Below, piece by piece: positions 34,039-42,077 of a stretch of 64,000 nt of DNA (positions within the stretch are counted from its first letter, which is position 1; every line of letters starts with the position of its first letter). The translations under genes and the position numbers were made by a program. This DNA is from JANPCX01 sp050916095 (lineage in GTDB: Bacteria > Pseudomonadota > Gammaproteobacteria > Burkholderiales > Burkholderiaceae_C). The DNA is taken from assembly GCA_050916095.1 (NCBI GenBank), contig CP050901.1, positions 4,092,001-4,156,000 of the forward strand, written 5' to 3'. Below the pieces are notes generated by a model that had not been told where the DNA came from, did no database searches, and worked only from the letters and a program-made list of their open reading frames with translations.

Positions 34039-35088
34039 TCACCGAGTCAAACGATCAAGCCCGCCACCACCGGTTTTTTTGCCACGCAACACGTCAAGCC
34101 AACCCCATAAGGAACCCGCGCCGTAACCCAGGTGGTAGGCCGCGATGACGGCAGGCAGTCGCCAAGCGGCCGACCCAGCCAACGCGGGTTGGGCTGTGAC
34201 CACAATCAATCCCGAAGCCAGCAACACCGCCATGCCGTAAAGCGCCAACAGCAACTCCAGCAGCGCACCGTGACCATAGGCGGCGGGCAAGACAGACAAT
34301 CCGAGCAGCGCCACGAACAAACCCGGCACGAGGTGCCGCAACGCTGCGGGTTGACCGTGTTTGCGCATGACAAAGGGCTTCCAGTATCCATACTGCAGGT
34401 ACTGCTTGAACAAGGCAGTGATGGACGAGCGAGGCTCGTACACCGACTCGATGGCCGCACTTTGCCAAATGCGCCCACCACCGCGTGTGATGCGCAAGTT
34501 GTGTTCGTCGTCCTGGTTGCGCACCAAGGTTTCATCAAAGCCGCCCCAGCGGGTGAAGGTCGCGCGGGGCCAAGCACCTAAATACACCGTGTCAACCCAG
34601 CCGCTGTAGCGCACATCACGCGAGCGTGCACCACCGGCGACCCAGCGTGACTGGAAAGCAGCGGCAATGGCCAAGCCGGTGGCGTCGTCAGCACGGGCCG
34701 CACGCGCACGCCAAGGGCCACCGACGTTGTCTGCACCTGTCTGTTCGATTTGCTCAATGCAGCGCGCGATGTAGTCGCTGGCATAACGGGTGTGGACATC
34801 CAAACGCACAATCACCTCGCCCTCGGCCTTGGCAATGGCGGCATTCAATCCGGTGGACACGATTCGTGCAGGGTTGTCGATCAGCTGCAGGCGCGCATCG
34901 CGTTGCTCCCAACCTCGCAACAACTCCCGCGTACCGTCATCGCTCAAACCATCAGCGATCAACACTTGCATCTGCCAACCCGCAGGCAGTTGTTGACCAG
35001 TGGCTGCCTCACAAAACGCAGCGATGTGCGCCTTCTCGTTTCGGCAGGGAACGATGACCGACACGGTGCGCAGCTGCTGCGAATTCAT
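34039..35088 (-). CDS. Glycosyltransferase family 2 with C-terminal membrane helices
   Basis: 349 residues: GT-A opening VSVIVPCRNEKAHI, LIADGLSDDGTRELL, and acceptor loop VRNQDDEHNLRITRGGG; about three hydrophobic helices at the C-terminus anchor it. Adds a sugar to the lipid-linked chain on the cytoplasmic face. ATG 35088 overlaps the stop of the GT4 gene. Confidence 0.9.
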   Translation of the reverse strand: MNSQQLRTVSVIVPCRNEKAHIAAFCEAATGQQLPAGWQMQVLIADGLSDDGTRELLRGWEQRDARLQLIDNPARIVSTGLNAAIAKAEGEVIVRLDVHTRYASDYIARCIEQIEQTGADNVGGPWRARAARADDATGLAIAAAFQSRWVAGGARSRDVRYSGWVDTVYLGAWPRATFTRWGGFDETLVRNQDDEHNLRITRGGGRIWQSAAIESVYEPRSSITALFKQYLQYGYWKPFVMRKHGQPAALRHLVPGLFVALLGLSVLPAAYGHGALLELLLALYGMAVLLASGLIVVTAQPALAGSAAWRLPAVIAAYHLGYGAGSLWGWLDVLRGKKTGGGGLDRLTR

Positions 35089-36176
35089 AGCGGTGCAGCC
35101 AAACAGCGTTGATAGAGTGCCCACATTTTGTCCATCTCCAGGCGGCGCGAAGCACGCTGTTCAATGAGGTCGCGGTTGTGTCGGCCCATGGCATTCAAGG
35201 TGGAAGCGCCTGCGCGAACCAATTGCAGCAGGGCCTGTGTGATGCGGGCGTTGTCACGGGTGGCGTTGCTGGCCGCGTTTCTAGCATCCACCAAACGTCC
35301 GCCTTGGTCGTTCACCCACTGCCGATTGGCGGGCAGCTCAGAGACCAACATCGCTAGGCCGCAAGCCATGGATTCGAGCACAGAAACCGAGGTCGCATCG
35401 CTCAAGGGCAAGCTGATGGAGACTGCACAGCGCTGCATCACCGCCAGCATGGCGTCTTCATTCAGCCGTCCATGGAACACCACATCATCAATCAAACCCA
35501 AACGCTGCACCTGGTTTCGCAGAGCCGGCTCCAGGCTGCCCCCGCCGAGCAAATGCAAAGCACCCAGCTGCTGGGGCTCGGCCTGTTTGGCCTGTGCGTA
35601 GGCATCGATGATGCGGTCAATTTGATAGTTAGGTTCCCACGCTCGCAGGCTCACGCATTGAACAGGTTGAGCTGAACGTGCTTGTGCTGGTGGCACAAAA
35701 CGGTCGGTGTCGGCGCCCCAGGACACCTCATGCAAATCTGCGGTCGGTTGGTAGCGCGCCACCGCTTGCAATACATCGTCCGAGTCTGCGGTGATGAGCT
35801 GCGCACGGCGCAGTGTCCACTGGGTCAGTGCACGCCAGAGTTTGTTTTTTTGCGGCGTCAACAAAATGTCAGAGCCCCAGGCCGTGAGCACCACGCGCGG
35901 GTGGCCCGCCGCCGCTGCCCACAGGCCATTGGAGGTGATGTAGTGGCCGTGCACCACGTCCGGTTGCAGTGCACGCGTCAAAGAACGCACTTCGGGCAAG
36001 GCTAAAAACCAGGCCGCAGAACCGGTGCCCGGTCGAATCACGTGCATGGACGCAGCAGCAGGAATAACCCCAGGTCGCCGGGTTGCCACATGGCACTGCG
36101 CACCACGCGCTGCCATTTCATGCACCCAGCGCTGCAGGTGCACGCTGTCGGCATCGCCGAAAAAAAGAATCTTCAT
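35085..36176 (-). CDS. Glycosyltransferase family 4
   Basis: 363 residues, GT-B fold: N-terminal KILFFGDADSVHLQRWVHEMA, C-terminal nucleotide-sugar domain with VSLRAWEPNY, HLLGGGSLEPALR and LPLSDATSVSVLESMACG. ATG 36176 chosen from the conserved opening. Part of the chain-building set. Confidence 0.9.
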   Translation of the reverse strand: MKILFFGDADSVHLQRWVHEMAARGAQCHVATRRPGVIPAAASMHVIRPGTGSAAWFLALPEVRSLTRALQPDVVHGHYITSNGLWAAAAGHPRVVLTAWGSDILLTPQKNKLWRALTQWTLRRAQLITADSDDVLQAVARYQPTADLHEVSWGADTDRFVPPAQARSAQPVQCVSLRAWEPNYQIDRIIDAYAQAKQAEPQQLGALHLLGGGSLEPALRNQVQRLGLIDDVVFHGRLNEDAMLAVMQRCAVSISLPLSDATSVSVLESMACGLAMLVSELPANRQWVNDQGGRLVDARNAASNATRDNARITQALLQLVRAGASTLNAMGRHNRDLIEQRASRRLEMDKMWALYQRCLAAPL

Positions 36177-36180
36177 AGGT

Positions 36181-36774
36181 TTAATGAACAGAGCGAGCCC
36201 AGACGTCGTAAGTGGCTTGCAATTCGGGATGGTCTGCCAGCCAGCGCGCATCGCCCTCGCGGGTGTCGCCCACTTGCACAGCGGGCTGGCCTGCCATGAC
36301 GGCAAAAGCAGGCACCTCGCCGTCGACATAACTGTAAGCGCGTATGAGTGCGCCTTTGCCGATGCGGCTGCCCGGAGCGATCACACAATGCGGGCCAACG
36401 AATACAAAAGCTCCGATGTGGGTTGGCGCTCTGTGCATGCCTGCGGGATTGGCTTTTCCAAAATAGTCCCTTCCATTCAAACGCAAAGCCACATGGCTGC
36501 TGTGGGTGAGAACGGAAACATAGTTGGTGATCTGGCAGCCTTCGCCCAGGGTCAAACCGCCCGAGGCGTCCAGAAAATTGTGATGGCCGATGAAGACGTG
36601 GTCACCACAGACCAGCTCTGCCCTCCCCTCAATCACCGTGCTGCTACCCACCCGGGTGTGGGGCAAAAAAACGCCTTCCTGGGTGACGAAACCGTAGACC
36701 AACCGTGGCCCCGCGATGCGGGCCCGCAGCTTAGATAACCAATGGCGAAACTTCAAGAACAAGGTCGAACTCAT
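36181..36774 (-). CDS. Hexapeptide-repeat acyltransferase
   Basis: 197 residues with left-handed beta-helix hexapeptides (TVIEGRAELVCGDHVFIGHHNFL, IGAFVFVGPHCVIAPGSRIGKGALI in outline) and HSSHV with a likely catalytic His. Probably O- or N-acetylates a sugar of the polysaccharide. Begins inside the flippase stop (ATGA). Confidence 0.88.
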   Translation of the reverse strand: MSSTLFLKFRHWLSKLRARIAGPRLVYGFVTQEGVFLPHTRVGSSTVIEGRAELVCGDHVFIGHHNFLDASGGLTLGEGCQITNYVSVLTHSSHVALRLNGRDYFGKANPAGMHRAPTHIGAFVFVGPHCVIAPGSRIGKGALIRAYSYVDGEVPAFAVMAGQPAVQVGDTREGDARWLADHPELQATYDVWARSVH

Positions 36775-38045
36775 GTTGCAGATTGTGCGGGTTGATCTAT
36801 CAATGTGTGACGCGACCAGAGCACGCGCACTGGCAGACCACTGAGCCGCAGGAACAAAGCCAAACCAAGAACAATGGCGGCACCGTAAGACACACTGGTA
36901 GCCACCGCAGCGCCCGCTGCACCCCAAAGTGGAATCCACCACCAAGACAGCCCCAGGTTCAACAACATGGAAGTCAGCGCAATACCGCCCGCCAACCAAG
37001 GCTGGCCACGTTGGTTGGTGAAATACGCGGATATGCCCGATGCACTGCTGTAGGCCAAGGTGCCGGGCAACAGCAGGAGCAGATACCACCAAGCCGGTCG
37101 GTAGGCCTCGCCCAAAACAGCAGGAAACGCCCACCAGGCGACGACCAACAAAAGCGGCGACGCCAGCAACACACCCCAAGCGCCCCAGCGCACCGCTTGC
37201 AAAGTGCTGGACGCGGCTGCTGCTTTGTCCGCCGCGCCAATGCGGCCATAGACCGCCGTGGTCACTGCAGACGACACCAACCACAACAGTTCAGCCACAG
37301 TCACAGCCACCGAGTAGATGCCCGCGGCGGCCAGTCCATCCAAGCGTTCCACCATGAACAGATTGACACGGTAGTTGAGCAAGCTGATGACGTTGGTCAC
37401 ACCAATCAAGGCGGCAAACCGCCATGCGGGTGACATCAAACCCCACCGCGGCCTCGCCCAACCTTGTGACCGAAACGACCACCACAAAGCCAACAACCCC
37501 ACGGCCGACTTGCCCGCCACCCACACCATCAAGACCTGGGACACATCCAGTGGAGGCCACCACAACAAACAAAACGTCACGCCCAGCAACACCACCACCG
37601 GCGAAGCCAGTACAAAGCTGTTCAGTGGCAACAACTGCCCTCGCCCCAACCACACACCAGACACCGTGGGCACGATCAGCAACCAGGGTGCCGCCCAGGC
37701 CAAGAGCACCAAGCGGTCGTAAGGGGCTTCAGGACGCATCGAGGCCACGCACCACAAGAGCAGGCCTGCCAACACCCCCACCAGCAGCGCGGTCAAAACA
37801 ACCGTGCTGTGCAGTTCGGCCCACGAGGCATCCGGCGCTTGCGAATGGGCCCGCGCCAACCACAGACCTAATCCGGAAAACAGTGCCAGCAACATGGCCT
37901 CGCAGGCGACAAACAAGGCAAAAACACCCTGCGAACTGGGCCCCAGCCGCGCCACCAGCGTCATCAGCAATAAACCCGCCACCACGGTAGATACTCGCCC
38001 CGCCAAATTGAGGGCGGTGCCTTTGGCAAGCGAGGGCAGGGGCAT
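36771..38045 (-). CDS. Polysaccharide flippase (Wzx/MATE-like oligosaccharide translocase)
   Basis: 424 residues, about twelve membrane helices; opening LAKGTALNLAGRVSTVVAGL and the MVERLDGLAAAGIYSVAVTV block are typical of Wzx/polysaccharide biosynthesis proteins. Moves the lipid-linked unit across the inner membrane. First gene of the operon; ATG 38045 is taken, the frame beyond to 38282 being unlike the family. No polymerase (Wzy) gene is seen in the cluster. Confidence 0.9.
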   Translation of the reverse strand: MPLPSLAKGTALNLAGRVSTVVAGLLLMTLVARLGPSSQGVFALFVACEAMLLALFSGLGLWLARAHSQAPDASWAELHSTVVLTALLVGVLAGLLLWCVASMRPEAPYDRLVLLAWAAPWLLIVPTVSGVWLGRGQLLPLNSFVLASPVVVLLGVTFCLLWWPPLDVSQVLMVWVAGKSAVGLLALWWSFRSQGWARPRWGLMSPAWRFAALIGVTNVISLLNYRVNLFMVERLDGLAAAGIYSVAVTVAELLWLVSSAVTTAVYGRIGAADKAAAASSTLQAVRWGAWGVLLASPLLLVVAWWAFPAVLGEAYRPAWWYLLLLLPGTLAYSSASGISAYFTNQRGQPWLAGGIALTSMLLNLGLSWWWIPLWGAAGAAVATSVSYGAAIVLGLALFLRLSGLPVRVLWSRHTLIDQPAQSAT

Positions 38046-38579
38046 GGGGGTGATGGCGATTCGCAGAAAGTCGGCCCCACTTGATGCGGATGGCCCACGG
38101 TTGATTCTATGAGGCGAGGTGAATAGGCCTATTGATTCGGCATGATGAAAATCCAAACCCACACCTGCCCGAAGTGCCAAGGGCCTTTGCACGTTGTGCA
38201 AACGATGCCTGGGGTTAAACGCTTGCCTGCGCCGGGGGGCAACATCCCAAACCAACCGCAAGCCACCGGGCCGCCGTGCCATGGGGGGCGGTGATGCCCA
38301 GGCCCAGCACCATCGGAGAGATCAACCACCGCAGGCCGGCATACCAGCACGGCCGGGCGATGGCTTGCGTCCAAGTGGTCAATAGCGATGCTTGTGGGGC
38401 GCTGCATCACATGCCGGCCGCCGCATTGCCCCCACAGCAATTCATTGGTCTCATACATCAGGGCTGTTCCGGTGGGCAGTGGAATAACGCGCATCCATAA
38501 TCAGCGAACAGCGGGGATTCGATTCGATCCAATCCCCTTTAGCCACTCGCCGTACCGCCACCTTCTGCGCCATGGTTCA
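38046..38579. other. 534-bp stretch without a convincing gene
   Basis: Candidate frames exist but none is recognised: a plus-strand frame from 38142 of about 50 codons with one CPKC pair (MMKIQTHTCPKCQGPL), and a minus-strand frame 38129-38494 of 121 codons without family features. A stem GGGGATT (38513-38519) / AATCCCC (38531-38537) followed by TTT could end transcription toward the cassette. The stretch carries the promoter region of the polysaccharide operon at its left end. Confidence 0.4.
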
Positions 38580-38647
38580 GTTCAACACGGTTTACCTGCG
38601 CAGCTTCAAGGCTGGGCGGCGCGGCAGATAAACGCTATTTGTTGGGC
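38580..38647 (+). repeat. Possible upstream attC site
   Basis: GTTCAAC (38580-38586, fits RYYYAAC) and GTTGGGC (38641-38647, perfect GTTRRRY core) bracket inner arms GTTTACC (38590-38596) and GATAAAC (38627-38633), which pair with one G-T. The spacing of inner and outer arms is uneven (3 and 7 bases), so this is less certain than the downstream site. The cassette would begin at 38642. Confidence 0.45.
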
Positions 38648-39328
38648 AGTAAAGCTATGGTCATCAGAAGTTTTCTGCGAACTTACTTCGATGCGGAAAC
38701 TAGAAGCAAAACGATCACGGCAATTGTTGCTTCTGTAGTAGTTTTGGTTTCAGCTTGTTCAATACATGAGAGTGAAAAAGTGAATCAGAAAACGAATCCG
38801 GCGTTGTATTTTGAGATTCCTGTCACTGACATGACGCGTGCCATCGCGTTCTACGAAAAAGTCTTCGGTTTTGATTTTCAACTCGAAGAGATCCATGGCA
38901 ATCAAATGGCGCAAATGCCTTTTGATCTCGATGGATCAGGGATCAGCGGCGCTCTAGCAAAGGGCGAGATCTACAAACCATCACTTCATGGCACGCTGAT
39001 TTACTTACGCTCTGAAAACATCGACGAGACTCTGGGACGCGCACAGTTGGCGGGAGCAAAAGTTCTTTTCCCTAAAACCAAGGCGGGCGAGTACTCCTAC
39101 GTTGCTGAAATCGAAGATAGCGAAGGCAACCGAATCGGCCTCATGGAGTCATTGCCATGAATCTAAAGTCTGCTTCTTGAGTCAAACACGCTAAGTGGCT
39201 GATTGATACAGAGTTCCGAGGTGAGAGCGTTTTGAAATTGGAACGATTTGCGAGCGCGAACGGGTCGATTACCTCGCTAACAATTCATTCAAGCCGATGC
39301 CGTTTCGCGGCGCGGCTCAATTCAGGCG
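38642..39328 (+). mobile_element. Integron-type gene cassette without integrase
   Basis: One short gene followed by an attC, bounded on the left by a perfect GTTRRRY core (GTTGGGC, cut after the first G) and on the right by the degenerate core GGTGAGC. By eye its GC is clearly lower than that of the flanking genes. No integron integrase gene occurs in the window, so this is an isolated cassette or the remnant of an array. Confidence 0.75.
38657..39160 (+). CDS. Lipoprotein with a VOC (glyoxalase-fold) domain, cassette-borne
   Basis: 167 residues. An N-terminal signal (TITAIVASVVVLVSAC) ends in a lipobox with Cys at about residue 34; then one VOC module (YFEIPVTDMTRAIAFYEKVF, LIYLRSENIDETLGRAQLAG, AEIEDSEGNRIGLM). 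VOC proteins include dioxygenases, glyoxalases and antibiotic-binding proteins; normal VOC proteins are cytoplasmic, so a lipid-anchored one is unusual. A single module would need to dimerise. ATG 38657 sits 15 bases inside the cassette, as is normal for cassette genes. Confidence 0.85.
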   Translation: MVIRSFLRTYFDAETRSKTITAIVASVVVLVSACSIHESEKVNQKTNPALYFEIPVTDMTRAIAFYEKVFGFDFQLEEIHGNQMAQMPFDLDGSGISGALAKGEIYKPSLHGTLIYLRSENIDETLGRAQLAGAKVLFPKTKAGEYSYVAEIEDSEGNRIGLMESLP

Positions 39329-39334
39329 GTGAGC
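39275..39334 (+). repeat. attC (59-base-element type) recombination site
   Basis: 60 bases: outer GCTAAC (39276-39281) pairs with GTGAGC (39329-39334) apart from one mismatch; inside are AACAATTCATTCAAGCCG and CGGCGCGGCTCAATTCAGGCG in outline, and the central GCCG-TTTCG-CGGC loop. This closely resembles the widespread short attC family of integron cassettes. The distal core reads GGTGAGC instead of GTTRRRY, so the site may be damaged. Confidence 0.85.
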
Positions 39335-39346
39335 CACGACACCAGA

Positions 39347-39922
39347 CTAGCGAGCCCGACGCCTAGCCCGCTTCGCCACACGCCAGTGAAACCAAGCGGT
39401 GGATGACAGCCGCACCAGCAGATAACCCACGGCCGCACCACCCACCGCAAAAATGCCCATGCCCACCACCGTGGGCCAGCCGAAGGACTGGATGGTGGCG
39501 AGCCAGCCGTTGGCGCTGCTCAAATTGGGTGCGGCGCTGGATTCCACAAATAGCGAGCCGGTTTTATAGGCCAGGTACAACCAACCGCCGATGGTGAACG
39601 GGTTGGTGATGAGGGTCACGCCCGCCGCCACCGGAATGTTGCCGCGCCACCAAACGCAGTGGGCGGCGGCGAACAGGATTTGCGCAAAGGGCACCACAAA
39701 AGCCCAGAACATGCCGATGGCCACGCCGCGTGCCACCGATTCCGTCTTCATGTGCCACAGGTCGTACTCGGCCAAACGGTGGGCGATGGGCCCGAGCCAA
39801 CGCTGCTCGGCCAGCGTTTCTCGGGTGGGCATTTGGGATTTGAACTGGGTTTTGAATTCGGTCCAGAACGTGGGCTGCGTTTGGGCATCACTGGGGTCCT
39901 TGGGCGGTATGGATTGGGGCAT
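39347..39922 (-). CDS. DUF2062 membrane protein
   Basis: 191 residues from ATG 39922 (a TTG at 39946 would add eight). The core SVARGVAIGMFWAFVVPFAQILFAAA, RGNIPVAAGVTLITNPFT and two C-terminal membrane helices fit the DUF2062 family of inner-membrane proteins of unknown role. Its stop lies 12 bases from the attC site. Confidence 0.82.
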   Translation of the reverse strand: MPQSIPPKDPSDAQTQPTFWTEFKTQFKSQMPTRETLAEQRWLGPIAHRLAEYDLWHMKTESVARGVAIGMFWAFVVPFAQILFAAAHCVWWRGNIPVAAGVTLITNPFTIGGWLYLAYKTGSLFVESSAAPNLSSANGWLATIQSFGWPTVVGMGIFAVGGAAVGYLLVRLSSTAWFHWRVAKRARRRAR

Positions 39923-40143
39923 GGGATTGAGGAGTGGACCTGCCAAGAAGACAGCGTGATGACAAAAGCCTGCAAGTATCGCGGTTGAACGGCGTCACCC
40001 AGAGCGCCCTTACGAGAGTCAGGGATTCTTCGGGGAAGACTGATTTTGACAACCAGTGCTGCGTGAGCACGCGACAAGGGCCGCAAGGTCGTAAGAAAGT
40101 GCCAATTGTTGCGACTAAATTTTGTCACTCACGAGGAACAATC

Positions 40144-40926
40144 ATGACTCCGCCACGCACTGCCCTCATCACCGGCTCTACCAGCGGCATTGGCCGCGGC
40201 ATCGCGACCACCTTGGCGCGTCAAGGCCACCACATCGTTCTCAACGGTTTTGGTGATGCCGCTGAAATTGAAGCCCTTCGCCTGCAGCTGCAAACCGAGC
40301 ACGGCGTGCAGGTGCGTTACAGCGGCGCTGATTTGTCGCAGCTCGATCAAATTGAAACCATGATGAAAACGACCATCGATGAGTTCGGTGGGATCGACGT
40401 GTTGGTGAACAACGCCGGCATTCAATTTGTCGCGCCCGTGGATGAGTTTCCGGTGGACAAATGGAATGCGATTTTGGCCATCAACCTCAGTGCCAGCTTC
40501 CACACCGTGCGGCTGGCCTTGCCCATGATGAAACAACGCGGCTGGGGCCGCATCATCAACATTGCCTCGGCCCACGCTTTGGTCGCGTCGCCCTTCAAGA
40601 GCGCCTATGTCGCCGCCAAACACGGCATTGCCGGTTTGACCAAAACCGTGGCACTGGAAGTAGCCGCGCAAGGCATCACGATGAATGCGGTTTGCCCCGG
40701 TTATGTGTGGACACCGCTGGTGGAGAAACAAATTCCTGACACTGCCCGTGCGCGCGGCATCACCGAACAGCAAGTGATCGACGATGTGATGCTGGCCCAC
40801 CAGCCCACCAAAAAATTCGTCACCATTGATGAAGTGGCTGCACTCACCGCCTTTTTGGCCAGTGATGCAGCAGCCTCAATCACCGGTGCCATCATGCCCG
40901 TGGACGGTGGATGGACCGCGCAATGA
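40144..40926 (+). CDS. bdhA: 3-hydroxybutyrate dehydrogenase (SDR family)
   Basis: 260 residues: cofactor motif TGSTSGIGRGIA, NNAGIQ, catalytic Tyr/Lys in YVAAKHG, and the C-terminal SITGAIMPVDGGWTAQ. These, with VWTPLVEKQIPD, are characteristic of NAD-dependent D-3-hydroxybutyrate dehydrogenases, which feed polyhydroxybutyrate breakdown products to acetoacetate. Near-palindromic arms AGTGCCAA (40098) and TTGTCACT (40122) just upstream may be an operator. The patatin gene starts inside its stop. Confidence 0.9.
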   Translation: MTPPRTALITGSTSGIGRGIATTLARQGHHIVLNGFGDAAEIEALRLQLQTEHGVQVRYSGADLSQLDQIETMMKTTIDEFGGIDVLVNNAGIQFVAPVDEFPVDKWNAILAINLSASFHTVRLALPMMKQRGWGRIINIASAHALVASPFKSAYVAAKHGIAGLTKTVALEVAAQGITMNAVCPGYVWTPLVEKQIPDTARARGITEQQVIDDVMLAHQPTKKFVTIDEVAALTAFLASDAAASITGAIMPVDGGWTAQ

Positions 40927-42071
40927 GCACCGCACGCTCGAACCCACGGCGCAGCGCCGCCGCATCAAACGCTGCAAGTTCCGTCGCTGTGCCTGGACAA
41001 GTGGTGTTGGTGCTCCAAGGTGGCGGCGCGCTGGGCGCCTACCAACTGGGTGTCTACCAGTCCATGTGCGAAGCCGACATCGCACCAGACTGGGTCGTAG
41101 GAACCTCCATCGGCGCCATCAACGGTGCACTGATTGCGGGCAACCGCCCCGAACATCGGCTGGAACGTTTGCACGCGTTTTGGGACCGCATGGAAATCCA
41201 GGGCACCGGTGGGTTGTGGGGCCTGTTGGCACCATCGGGCAATACGCTGGCGAACCTGACGACCGTGATCTCGGGTTTGCCTGGTTTCTTTCGGCCCAAT
41301 CCCGCAGCCCTTCTGGGCGCTCGCGCCGATGTGGGCATCGAACGTGCGGCTTACTACGACACCGCACCACTGCGCCAAACCTTGACCGACCTTGTTGATT
41401 GGGACTACCTCAACAGTGGTGCGACACGCCTCACCGTGGGCGCGGTCAATGCGCGCACGGGTGTGATGACCTATTTCGACAGCCGCAAAGAGCCCCTGTG
41501 CGCTGACCACATCATGGCCTCGGGTGCCTTGCCACCGGCTTTCCCGGCGGTGCGCATCCATGGCGAACCGTATTGGGACGGCGGCATCTACTCCAACACA
41601 CCGAGCGAAGTCGTGTTCAACGACAACCCGCGGAGAGACTCGGTGATTTTTGCGGTGCAGTTATGGAACCCAGAAGGCAACGAGCCCCGATCGCTGTGGC
41701 AAATTCAGGACCGTCAAAAAGACATCCAGTTCTCCAGCCGCGACACCACCCATGTGCTGGAGCAGCAAAAGATTCACAAGTTGCGCCACATCATTCGGGA
41801 GCTGGTCAAGCACATGCCCGATAAACAAAAGGCCTTGGCCGATGTGAAGGAATTGGCCAGTTGGGGTTGCGGCACCACCATGCACATCGTGCAGTTGATT
41901 GCACCCCGCATTGCGGGTGAGGACCATTCGAAAGACATCGACTTCACCCACTACGGCATCAAAACCCGCTGGGAGGCAGGGCAGCTCGATGGCCGCCTGG
42001 CGATTGAGCAAGCGCCCTGGCGAAAACCCGTGGACCCGCGTGACGGCGTGGTCATTCACCACCTGCGCTGA
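40923..42071 (+). CDS. Patatin-like phospholipase with DUF3734 C-terminus
   Basis: 382 residues: oxyanion loop LQGGGALGAYQLG, nucleophile GTSIGAING, catalytic Asp in WDGGIYSNTP. The C-terminal third (LWQIQDRQKDIQFSSR) fits the DUF3734 domain. Coupled by ATGA to bdhA; the pair recurs in PHB-making Burkholderiales, so it is a candidate for PHB granule or oligomer turnover (inference). Confidence 0.88.
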   Translation: MSTARSNPRRSAAASNAASSVAVPGQVVLVLQGGGALGAYQLGVYQSMCEADIAPDWVVGTSIGAINGALIAGNRPEHRLERLHAFWDRMEIQGTGGLWGLLAPSGNTLANLTTVISGLPGFFRPNPAALLGARADVGIERAAYYDTAPLRQTLTDLVDWDYLNSGATRLTVGAVNARTGVMTYFDSRKEPLCADHIMASGALPPAFPAVRIHGEPYWDGGIYSNTPSEVVFNDNPRRDSVIFAVQLWNPEGNEPRSLWQIQDRQKDIQFSSRDTTHVLEQQKIHKLRHIIRELVKHMPDKQKALADVKELASWGCGTTMHIVQLIAPRIAGEDHSKDIDFTHYGIKTRWEAGQLDGRLAIEQAPWRKPVDPRDGVVIHHLR

Positions 42072-42077
42072 ACCACC

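Noticed and set aside
38129..38494. 121-codon minus-strand frame upstream of the flippase gene
   Set aside because: No ribosome site, no recognisable pattern, many Trp/Pro/His residues; kept only as a note in the gap entry.
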